Of a stretch of 33,282 nt of DNA, positions 1 through 8,500 are shown one piece after another. The translations under genes and the position numbers were made by a program. Under the pieces are notes generated by a model. The model had not been told where the DNA came from and did not search any database. It was given only the letters and a program-made list of their open reading frames with translations. This stretch comes from DSWT01 sp035415725 (lineage in GTDB: Bacteria; Chloroflexota; Anaerolineae; B4-G1; SLSP01), in assembly GCA_035415725.1 (NCBI GenBank), contig DAOOGN010000042.1, forward strand, positions 1 through 33,282, written 5' to 3'. Position 1 is the first letter of the stretch, and each line of letters starts with the position of its first letter.

Positions 1-255
1 TCTGTATGACAAGATATGCGTGTTTCTATAAGCCCATCCCCCCTGCCCCCCTTCCTGGAGGGAAGGGGGATTTTGGGTGGGGGTGTGGCGGGCAGCGAAG
101 CTGCCCGCCACACCCCCTCTTTTTCGCCCCCTTCTTCCCCGCTGGCGGGGGAGAAGGGGGTTGGGGGATGAGAGGGTCAGCACCTGCCGAAGGGGTAACC
201 TATTATGTGCCCTCCCCAAAGTCCCATTTGCCACCTGGCAAGGGTGGCTGAATAG
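1..255. repeat. Dispersed repeat family A, copy A1 (left part; rest lies beyond the IS at 1816-1822)
   Basis: G- and C-rich intergenic repeat, inverted relative to the copies at 10734-10942 and 19014-19321. It shares their blocks: a run of C and G tracts around a 'gctggcggggg' hairpin, 'ccctccccaaagtccc', and the outer end 'ggctgaatag'. Bases 81-115 form a perfect 16-bp stem with a 3-nt loop (81-96 pairs with 100-115). The outer end is split from its continuation by the IS701-type element at 256-1815. The left end lies outside the window. Short open frames inside it are chance products of the G/C tracts and are not called as genes. Confidence 0.85.
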
Positions 256-1815
256 TAGGACAATGGCACATTAGGCAGGATCTCTTGAGTGAAACTGGAG
301 TAGATCACATTGTTTTTTCAGACGCGATTGACGCGAACGAGTACGACTAAGCAAATGAATAGAGACCAAGTCTTGAGCTTCAGAGATCGACAACTGTCGC
401 AAAGGCATAGTAGCGCGCAACAATTCGCGCACGTTGGCCAGCGAGAGAGTAGGCAAGACGTCAACGCCCAACTCAGAGCGCAAGGTGTCATCAGGCGGGA
501 ATTGCGAGCGCCAATCCCAGCGCGTTTCGGCGATGAACCAACTGGCCAAGATGGTCAAGGCCAGTTGGTGTTCCCAGGCGCGATACTTGATGGCTTGGAG
601 ATCATCCCATCCCAACTCAGATTTGGCATCGCGAATCGAACATTCAACAAAACAGCGTGCCGATTCCCTGTAGGCCAGTTGCGGCAAAGGGGTGTCTGCC
701 GGCGCATTGCTGAAAGCGTAGCGAATTTCGCCATCCGCTTCGCGACGCAACACCAACCATTCTTGAGTGGGAGCGTCATCACGCAAGGTCCACACCAGGC
801 GGGCCGCATAAGGCGCCATCAACTCGCCCCGTTCAGTGGTACGCACACGCAAGGTTTGCCAAACCGTGTTCGAATCCTGCGCCACTGCGCTCACCGGGAC
901 GGGCGGTTCCGGCGACAGCACGCGCGGGCAACGCGGCTGCTTCCCGCGTTTCTTCTTCGCAGGCACCCCCCATGTAGGTCGCTTCAGGTACACTCGCGTG
1001 TTGCTGGGCACGTCTGCCATATACACGATCTCAGCCGCAGCCAGCTTGGCGCGAAACCAGTTGACCCGACCGTACAAGTCATCACAAGCAAACCAGTCAA
1101 AGGGTATCCCTGCGGATTGAGCTCGCTCAATCATCTGCCAACCCAACTCAACTTTAGTTTGGAACGTTCGTGTTTCGGGAATGCCCGCGCGCTGGCGACG
1201 ACGAAGTGCCTGCGGCTTGAACCACGCTTCCGGCACAAACAACTCCCCGTCAATCCACGTCCAAATCGAGCCGCATGCCAGAGTCAGAAACACCCCTACT
1301 TGGCACACATCTTCCTTTCCCAAACGACCATTATGCTGCCGCCCGCTTCCCGCACTTACCGGCCCAGCCTTAGCATCGGCGCTCTCGTCCAAGATCAATA
1401 CGCGATCCACCTGATCCTCCCACAGGGCACTCACTTCGCGCTGAACTTGATTGATCACACCTCGTCCCGACCACGGCGAATTGCTCATAAAGTGCTGGAT
1501 GTTGTCGCTGCTCTCCGATGCTTCGCGGGCAATATCGCTATAGGTGCGCCTTCCGGTTATTCGCAGCAATCCACTCATATAATCGTAAGTGTGCTCCCCT
1601 TGATCTCGGGTCCGCGTCCAAAAATGGCCCCGATAGCGACTCCAAGTCTGCCGCAAGCGGCTGGGCAATTCTTCCACCGCCGCTGTTGGCAGGCCCCAAC
1701 GCCTGGCATCCCGTATGCTTTGGTTATCGTTTCGTTCGTCATTCGCTCATTTATCGCATATTTGTTGCTTTTCGCAAGTGAAGCAATTTTCTATTAGTAA
1801 TGTGCCATTGTCCTA
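256..1815 (-). mobile_element. Complete IS701-family-like insertion sequence
   Basis: An 18-bp perfect terminal inverted repeat, TAGGACAATGGCACATTA, occurs at 256-273 and as its reverse complement at 1798-1815. The flanks carry the direct repeat ATAG (252-255 and 1816-1819), a 4-bp target duplication. It can be read as 5 bp, AATAG, if the outermost base of one end is shared. IS701 elements are known for 4-bp duplications. The element holds one transposase gene on the minus strand. It sits in the outer end of repeat copy A1: removing it restores 'ggctgaatagtt', which matches the ends of the other copies. All parts look intact, so it may be active or recently inserted. Confidence 0.9.
271..1677 (-). 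CDS. IS701-family transposase (DDE superfamily)
   Basis: Cuts and pastes the surrounding insertion sequence. The 468-residue frame has the features of the IS701/DDE_5 group: 'FMSNSPWSGR' near residue 63-72, 'LILDESADAKAG' with a likely catalytic Asp at 97, the 'GRQHNGRLGKEDVCQVGVF' block around 112-130, 'FACDDLYG' with the second Asp at 199/200, and 'DAKSELGWDD' with the likely Glu at 354. The start is GTG at 1677. The frame runs open a further 23 codons upstream but I see no ATG there, so the exact start is uncertain. The stop codon lies inside the left inverted repeat (271-273), which is economical IS packing. No frameshift or internal stop is visible. An equally long open frame on the opposite strand (310-1797) is a mirror of the coding bias. 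Confidence 0.9.
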   Translation of the reverse strand: MEELPSRLRQTWSRYRGHFWTRTRDQGEHTYDYMSGLLRITGRRTYSDIAREASESSDNIQHFMSNSPWSGRGVINQVQREVSALWEDQVDRVLILDESADAKAGPVSAGSGRQHNGRLGKEDVCQVGVFLTLACGSIWTWIDGELFVPEAWFKPQALRRRQRAGIPETRTFQTKVELGWQMIERAQSAGIPFDWFACDDLYGRVNWFRAKLAAAEIVYMADVPSNTRVYLKRPTWGVPAKKKRGKQPRCPRVLSPEPPVPVSAVAQDSNTVWQTLRVRTTERGELMAPYAARLVWTLRDDAPTQEWLVLRREADGEIRYAFSNAPADTPLPQLAYRESARCFVECSIRDAKSELGWDDLQAIKYRAWEHQLALTILASWFIAETRWDWRSQFPPDDTLRSELGVDVLPTLSLANVRELLRATMPLRQLSISEAQDLVSIHLLSRTRSRQSRLKKQCDLLQFHSRDPA

Positions 1816-1822
1816 ATAGTTG

Positions 1823-1845
1823 CGATTTCAGAATGGTCGAAATCG
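1823..1845 (-). terminator. Possible weak terminator hairpin after the glycosidase gene
   Basis: The 7-bp arms cgatttc (1823-1829) and gaaatcg (1839-1845) are perfect inverted repeats with a 9-nt loop, 12 bases past the stop of the minus-strand gene at 1858. There is no clear T tract on the minus strand, so termination here is only a guess. Confidence 0.3.
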
Positions 1846-1857
1846 GTTTAGAGCTTA

Positions 1858-4800
1858 TTAGCGCGTCCCTAAAATCGCGTGCAGCGTTTCGCAGGCCGGA
1901 CAACCACCGCCCGGGCGGATAATCGCGTACCCATCCTGGGGATCGTAGCCATAGCGGACGAAGTCGATGTTCCAGACGATGATGCAGCGCACCATCCCGG
2001 TGCTGGCGCCCAGACTGGCCGCTTCGGCCAGCCACGCCGCCTGTTGTGCATTATTCGTGCCACGCGCCCAGGCGAATTGATCCGAGAACGTCGGCACGCC
2101 GTCTTGCGAAGCGTAACCCATTTCGGTGTAGAACAACTTGCGCGTTCCTCGGAAGATGTTGTAGTAAAGTTGGGTCTGCGGCAAGAAGTACCAGGAGTGG
2201 TGACGTCCGCCGTTATCGCCGGGGTGGCCGCTGGTAGCCGAAGGCGACGTGGCGCCAGCGTTATGGTGCGCGCCGATATAGTCCATGCAATTCGCCGCGC
2301 CAGCATTGTACAGCCCTTCGAGCCAGGGCTGGTCGTCACAGCCATTGGCGGAACAACCGCCGAACCAGCCGGTCGGCGCCGGAGCGGCGCTGATGACCGC
2401 CGTGCCGCCATTGGCGCCCTTGATCGCGTTGTACGCCTTACAGAGCAGATTGACGTACGCTTGCGGGCTGATCAGTCCGATTTGCCACTCACGGTCGATG
2501 TTCGGCTCATTCCATACCTCAATGGCGTCCGCACCTGCCGAGGCCAATCCCGCGACCCAGCTCGCAAACTTGTCCTCAAAGCCCGCTTGAGTGACCATAG
2601 TCGGCCCACCCAAGGCGCTCAACTGGATCTTGAACCCGTTGGCATGGGCAATGTTGATCAGGTCGCCCGCTCCCTGCCCAAACTGCACCTGCACCTTCAT
2701 CCAGTTCATCCCGGCATAGTGCATCAAGTCTTTGTAGGGCAAACCGGCATCGCGCACATGCCCGCCCAGTTCAAAGCTGCCGGACAACACCGGGGCCACG
2801 ATGGGTGTCACCGGCGTTGGCACCGGGGTCGCCACAGGCTGTTCACCCACCTGAATCACGACATAAGGCTTGACACCCTCAAAGACTTTGTCGCCGGCCT
2901 GAATCTGCCAGTTCCCCTTGTAGGTGCCATCGGCGTTAGGCGCGACCATATCCACGCTGATATCCACGTTTTCGCCGGCCTTGACCTCGCCGATTTCGAC
3001 CTGCGTCACCTCCGTCATCGGCTCACCCGATACGAAAACCAACACCGTATCCTTGGGCCAGTCCTTGCTGCCGATATTTTTCATCCGCCAGGTCTTGGTG
3101 AACTTCTCTCCCTTCTGGAAGTGGGTGTTATCCGGCACGGTCACGTCGGCGATAAAACCGACTTTCAGTTCTGTAGTGGGAGTTTCAGCAGGTGTCAATG
3201 TGGTGGCCGTCGTCCCGCCCCCTATCGTCTCGGTTTCAGCGACGGTTGCCGTGATCACCGGCGTCGGCACGGCGACCAACACCGCCAGCGACCCCTTTTC
3301 CACGCCGGCGACAGTGGCCGCAATCGTATACGTACCGGTGATGGCCGGCGCCGTCCAGGCAAATTGCGGCTGCGTCAGCGCCGTAGACGACTTGGTAGCC
3401 GTCTGCCCATCAGGGCCGGTCACCTGCCACACAATCTCCGGCAGCGCGTACTCGGCGGGGGCCGTTTGCGCTTTATACGCCGCTATAGCATCGAGGATGC
3501 CGGGCAGATTGCCGGCGTCCGTCAATTCACGCAGGACCACCCCTCCCAGATGATAACGTGTGATGAGGTCAAGGCGCACACGTAACCACTGCGGCGTGCC
3601 CAACCACAATGACGTCTCCCCCACAACCAGGCGGGTCGCGCCCGTGGCAACGTCTGTCTCCACCGTGGAGATCGCACCGAGTTTGAAGCTCAACGCGGTT
3701 CCCGGGGTGACGCTTGCGGTGAGTGGACTCACGGCCTGGACACTGCCGATGGGTTCAAGAATAGTGTTCAACGCGAGAGTTTTTTCGCCATCGGTGCTGA
3801 GGGTGGTATAAATCGGCAGTAGCTTGTAACGGTTCACCTGCGTCACCCCCCAGACGATCATCTGCTCGACCAGCCCTCCCGGCGCATACGCCCCAGGCTC
3901 AAGAGGCATCACTACACGCAGTTGATCGGCAGCCGCACCCAAGGTCGCCCAATCATAACCGCCGGTGTCCCACGCGCCATCAGCAGTACGCTGCGGCGCA
4001 TCGACCACGACGGCCAGCCATAGACCATTCTGTTGCAGAGCTTTGCCCAGATCGGTCACAAAACTAGCGTAGGCGTCACGGTCTGCCGCCGGCAAATGCC
4101 GATAATCGAGCACCAATCCACTGTATCCACCACTCTGCGCTACACCGAGCAGATTTTGCACATGCGCGTTGCGGTCCGTGACATTGTTCAGCATATCACT
4201 GACCAGCGCCCAATTGGGATCGCGGCCCGGCGCCCAGTTGCGCACGAGCGGCACCAACGTCAACGCGCCGTTGTGCGCCGGCGGTAACTGGGTGGCGTCG
4301 CCGGTTACGCCGCCCATCGTCCCGACCAGGATGCCGGGCACATCTACTTCTGTCAAAACAGTCTCCGGGGAAGGGGTCAACGTCGCCGGCAAGGGGAACG
4401 TCTCCGCTTCAGTCGCTATCTTCTGTTCCGTCATGCTCGTCTGCATCACCATAACGGACGCCGGCAGCGTTTTGACATCCGCCGTCAAGACTTCAGCCGT
4501 GCGATCAAGTTTGGTAGGCAACCAGCGCCATGTATCGCCGTCCCAGGCATACAGATCGAGCGTTTCCCACGGTTCAGCCTCATTGGGAATAACGACCTCA
4601 AGCTGCGCCAGACCGGAGACATCCTTGTTGCGCATGGTGATCTTGTAATAGGGGCTTTTGGGCGTCAAGTATGTCGGCAGCATGGTGAGCGCCGGAAGTA
4701 AATCTTCCGACAGTGACCCGGCCACAAAATCGGCCCGCGGGACGGATTCCAATTTCACGCGCACTTTGTTCTCGGCGGGTTCCACCAGCCTGACTTTCAG

Positions 4801-5271
4801 GCCATCAGGATGTTCCACGGTCAGATTTTTAGCATCCAGCGTCGTATAATCACTGCCGAGCTGGGCCAACGACAGCTTAGGCACCAGCAAAGCCACGATC
4901 ACCATGAGAACCACCCCGGCGAGTGCGCCAAGCAACCAACGTCGTCCACGGAAGAAAGCGCCGGCGCCGGTCAGAAAAGCATTGATTTTCTCTCCCGTCG
5001 AGGGCTTCGACGCTTCTAGCTCGGCAATACTCACAATGGACGGGGCGACTTCGGTTGCAGCCGGCGTCTCCATACCCGCTTCCATATCCAGATAGGATTC
5101 AGCCTCAACCGGCGTCTCCATCGGCATAGCCTCGGTCTGCACAGATTCCAGCGGCGAGACCTCCGGCGGTTCCATCGCCTCAGGGGCAAAAGGCGGCGGC
5201 GGTTCCACTATCACAGTCTCAGGCTTCAACTGCGATTCTACGACCTCATTCGGCTGATTTTCGTCACTCAT
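1858..5271 (-). CDS. Membrane-anchored multidomain glycoside hydrolase-like protein
   Basis: 1137 residues. Residues 1-110 are acidic and Pro/Glu-rich; residues 112-131 form one hydrophobic segment, so the rest probably faces outward. Residues 340-600 resemble a GH18 (YaaH-like) barrel, but the usual DxxDxDxE reads GLVLDYRHL (386-393), with Arg in place of the catalytic Glu. Residues 610-670 look Ig-like. Residues 705-808 match the NBR1-type Ig domain (FQKGEKFTKTWRMKNIGSKDW, about 718-738). After a TP-rich linker, residues 830-1137 form a clan-A (GH39/GH5-like) barrel with VWNEPN (acid/base Glu922) and FYTEMG (nucleophile Glu1050). The likely role is binding and cutting polysaccharide at the cell surface; the substrate cannot be told. 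The start is ATG with GGAGG five bases upstream. It is divergent from the TPR gene at 5550. Confidence 0.8.
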   Translation of the reverse strand: MSDENQPNEVVESQLKPETVIVEPPPPFAPEAMEPPEVSPLESVQTEAMPMETPVEAESYLDMEAGMETPAATEVAPSIVSIAELEASKPSTGEKINAFLTGAGAFFRGRRWLLGALAGVVLMVIVALLVPKLSLAQLGSDYTTLDAKNLTVEHPDGLKVRLVEPAENKVRVKLESVPRADFVAGSLSEDLLPALTMLPTYLTPKSPYYKITMRNKDVSGLAQLEVVIPNEAEPWETLDLYAWDGDTWRWLPTKLDRTAEVLTADVKTLPASVMVMQTSMTEQKIATEAETFPLPATLTPSPETVLTEVDVPGILVGTMGGVTGDATQLPPAHNGALTLVPLVRNWAPGRDPNWALVSDMLNNVTDRNAHVQNLLGVAQSGGYSGLVLDYRHLPAADRDAYASFVTDLGKALQQNGLWLAVVVDAPQRTADGAWDTGGYDWATLGAAADQLRVVMPLEPGAYAPGGLVEQMIVWGVTQVNRYKLLPIYTTLSTDGEKTLALNTILEPIGSVQAVSPLTASVTPGTALSFKLGAISTVETDVATGATRLVVGETSLWLGTPQWLRVRLDLITRYHLGGVVLRELTDAGNLPGILDAIAAYKAQTAPAEYALPEIVWQVTGPDGQTATKSSTALTQPQFAWTAPAITGTYTIAATVAGVEKGSLAVLVAVPTPVITATVAETETIGGGTTATTLTPAETPTTELKVGFIADVTVPDNTHFQKGEKFTKTWRMKNIGSKDWPKDTVLVFVSGEPMTEVTQVEIGEVKAGENVDISVDMVAPNADGTYKGNWQIQAGDKVFEGVKPYVVIQVGEQPVATPVPTPVTPIVAPVLSGSFELGGHVRDAGLPYKDLMHYAGMNWMKVQVQFGQGAGDLINIAHANGFKIQLSALGGPTMVTQAGFEDKFASWVAGLASAGADAIEVWNEPNIDREWQIGLISPQAYVNLLCKAYNAIKGANGGTAVISAAPAPTGWFGGCSANGCDDQPWLEGLYNAGAANCMDYIGAHHNAGATSPSATSGHPGDNGGRHHSWYFLPQTQLYYNIFRGTRKLFYTEMGYASQDGVPTFSDQFAWARGTNNAQQAAWLAEAASLGASTGMVRCIIVWNIDFVRYGYDPQDGYAIIRPGGGCPACETLHAILGTR

Positions 5272-5333
5272 CTAAACCTCCACAACGGGTCACTTTATCC
5301 CATTTTCCTTATCCAACAACGGGATTATGGGTC

Positions 5334-5361
5334 ATTCTATCACAGGGTATCGGTTTGGCAA
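5334..5361 (-). promoter_or_regulatory. Candidate promoter for the glycosidase gene
   Basis: On the minus strand, TTGCCA (5356-5361) and TAGAAT (5334-5339) are separated by 16 bases. The predicted start is about 55 bases upstream of the ATG at 5271. Found by eye only. Confidence 0.4.
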
Positions 5362-5449
5362 GGTCTTTGGGTATAGTGCCAATGTGTGAAATTTCTGCCC
5401 CGATGGACTGGCCTGAAGAGATACCAAAATCCTGGACAAAAAAATTGCT

Positions 5450-5478
5450 TTGACTTTTCTCCTAAAACATAGCATAAT
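5450..5478 (+). promoter_or_regulatory. Candidate housekeeping promoter for the TPR/PDWL protein
   Basis: TTGACT (5450-5455), a 17-base spacer and CATAAT (5473-5478) form a near-consensus sigma70/SigA-type promoter. It points at the GTG at 5550 and leaves an untranslated leader of about 65 bases. Just upstream, 5407-5430 looks like a relic of a family A repeat end. Confidence 0.6.
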
Positions 5479-5549
5479 AGGAATAGAAACACGTCGGTTA
5501 GAGAGATTACAACCCTCGGTAGCGATATCCATAGTTAAGGAGGGATAGA

Positions 5550-8500
5550 GTGGCTGAGATTGCTTTGCATCAATATGAAAATGAAATCAATCAGCTTATA
5601 GAAGAAGCCCGCTATGTGGAAGCGTTGGCGCACACCCGGCATATCCTCCGCCAGCATCCTCGTTATGTCGGCGCTTACTATTTGCTGGGCAAAATACTGT
5701 TGGAAGCGGACCAACCGGAGCTGGCTATCGATATGTTCTACCGCGCTCTCAATGCCGATCCAGAGCATCTGATGGCGCGCATCGGTTTGACGATAGCCCA
5801 TCAGCGCTTGGACAATTTGAATGCCGCGATCTGGAACCTGGAACGCGCCGTGGAACTCAATCCCGGCGACCCCGACCTGGTCGACGAGCTACGCCAACTC
5901 TACGGACGGCGGGATGGTATGGAGCCGGAGCGCATCCCGCTCAGTCGCGCCGGCCTGGCGCGACTTTACATGCGGGGGAACCGGCCCGGCCGCGCCGTCG
6001 AAGAACTGCGCACCTTGCTGACCACGCAGCCCACGCGCTACGACCTGCGCCTGGCCTTGGCCGAAGCGTACTGGCGCGACGATCAGATCGTCCAGGCGGC
6101 AGATACATGCCAGCTCGTCCTGGATGATATGCGCTATTGCCTGAAAGCCAACCTGCTCTTGGGGGCGCTGTGGGTCGATAGCGGTCAGGAAGAAGGACAG
6201 GTTTACCTCAACCGCGCCCAGGAAATCGATCTGGAGAACGCACTGGCTAACGAGATGTTTGGCACGGCCTCACCGTTAAAGCCCCAAGAGGTCAAACTGG
6301 AGCGCCTGACTTACCGCCCCGGTGCCATCGGCATCGACGAGCAGGCCAAATGGTTCAAGAAGCTCGAAGCATCTTCGGTGACCGTAGGCGTTGCGGAAAT
6401 GGCGCCTGAAATGACCGGCGCCGAAGCCCGGTTAGTCGAGATCACCGCCGGACTTGAGTCCCAGATAGAGCTTCCTGATTGGCTCCGCGAGTTGGAAACC
6501 GAGGAAGAAGGAGCGCTGAGTTGGATGGCCAATATCGGCGCAGAAACCGGCGCAGCCGAGAGCCTTGCCGGGGAAGGTGCCGCCGGGCCGACAGAAGCCG
6601 TCGAGGAAGCGGCAGCCGGTGCAGAGATGCCCGATTGGATCAGCCTGCTGACGCCAGAAACAGAACCGACCGCCGCAGAAGAAGAGAAAGAAGAAGTAGC
6701 CGAGGCCGAAACGTTGCCGGATTGGCTTAGCGAGCTGGAGCCTGCTGCCCCCACCACCGAAGGTTCATTGGATTGGCTACAAGCGCTTGCCCCCACCGGT
6801 GCGGCTGAGGCCGCGGAGGCTCCTGTGCCGGAAGAAGGCGTACCCGACTGGCTCCGCGAACTCAAAGAGCCTGGCGTCCAGGCCGAACCAGAAGTCGAAC
6901 CGGCAGCAGCAGAACTGCCCGACTGGTTGCAAGAGTTACAACCCGCAACGCCGGCCGCCGAAGGCGCCGCACCAGAAGAGGAAATTCCCGAATGGCTCAA
7001 GGAAGCTACGGCTGAGGAAATCACCGAGCCATCCCGGGCCGAAGAAGGGGAATTGCCTGACTGGCTTATGTCTTTCCAGATCAAAAAAGAAGCCGGCGAA
7101 GCCATCGAGTCCGCCGGAGAACAGCCCGAACAGGCCGGTGAAGTGCCGCCCGCCGAAGGAATCACTCCAGAAGAAGCCTTGCCTGACTGGCTCTCCGAAC
7201 TTCGGCCGGCAGAGAGGCAAGAACCGACAGAGGAAATCCCTACCGCCGAAGAGATCCCCACCTGGTTTGGTGACCTGCAACCGACAGCGGAAGCCGAGCC
7301 AGAAGCCGAAGCACTTGAAGAAGATTTGCTCGCGTGGTTGGGCGATATTGAACCTGAAGCAGAAGCCCCCGCCACTGAAGAAACAGCGCCGGCGGAAGAA
7401 GCTGCGCCGACCGTGGGAGAGACGCCCGCCACCGGCTTCTTCGGCTGGGAAACATTCGGTGAAGAGGCCGCCGAAGTCGAAACGCCACTCCCGGAGGCCC
7501 CGTCCGTCGCCGAAGAAGGCGCCATGGATTGGGAACACCTCGCCGAGCAGGCCGAAGAAGGTGTCGCCGAAGCCCCCACCGCCGAAGGCGACTTCCTCTC
7601 CGGTGAGGACGCCCTCGCCTGGCTCGAAAGCCTCGCTGCCGGCAAGGAAGAGGAACTGCGCGCTCAGGCCGAAGCCGAAGCGCAAGCTCGCGTCGCCGAA
7701 ATCCTCGGGCACAAGGTTGAACCCGCGCCCGTAGCACCAGCGGTGGAACCTGAGCCTCTCGTCGAGGAAGCGCCCGCAGCGGAAGCGGAAGCAGCGCCCG
7801 CCGCCGGCTTCTTCGGCTGGGAAACATTCGGTGAAGAGGCCGCCGAAGTCGAAACGCCACTCCCGGAGGCCCCGTCCGTCGCCGAAGAAGGCGCCATGGA
7901 TTGGGAACACCTCGCCGAGCAGGCCGAAGAAGGTGTCGCCGAAGCCCCCACCGCCGAAGGCGACTTCCTCTCCGGTGAGGACGCCCTCGCCTGGCTCGAA
8001 AGCCTCGCTGCCGGCAAGGAAGAGGAACTGCGCGCTCAGGCCGAAGCCGAAGCGCAAGCTCGCGTCGCCGAAATCCTCGGGCACAAGGTTGAACCCGCGC
8101 CCGTAGCACCAGCGGTGGAACCTGAGCCTCTCGTCGAGGAAGCGCCCGCAGCGGAAGCGGAAGCAGCGCCCGCCGCCGGCTTCTTCGGCTGGGAAACATT
8201 CGGTGAAGAGGCCGCCGAAGTCGAAACGCCACTCCCGGAGGCCCCGTCCGTCGCCGAAGAAGGCGCCATGGATTGGGAACACCTCGCCGAGCAGGCCGAA
8301 GAAGGTGTCGCCGAAGCCCCCACCGCCGAAGGCGACTTCCTCTCCGGTGAGGACGCCCTCGCCTGGCTCGAAAGCCTCGCTGCCGGCAAGGAAGAGGAAC
8401 TGCGCGCTCAGGCCGAAGCCGAAGCGCAAGCTCGCGTCGCCGAAATCCTCGGGCACAAGGTTGAACCCGCGCCCGTAGCACCAGCGGTGGAACCTGAGCC

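Noticed and set aside
310..1797. A 495-residue open frame on the plus strand opposite the transposase
   Set aside because: It is the mirror of the transposase gene; its product is low-complexity in Arg, Pro and Gln, and the transposase frame has all the family motifs.
1879..3585. A 568-residue plus-strand frame inside the glycosidase gene
   Set aside because: Composition is His/Arg/Asp-rich with no recognisable domain, while the minus strand carries clear catalytic motifs.
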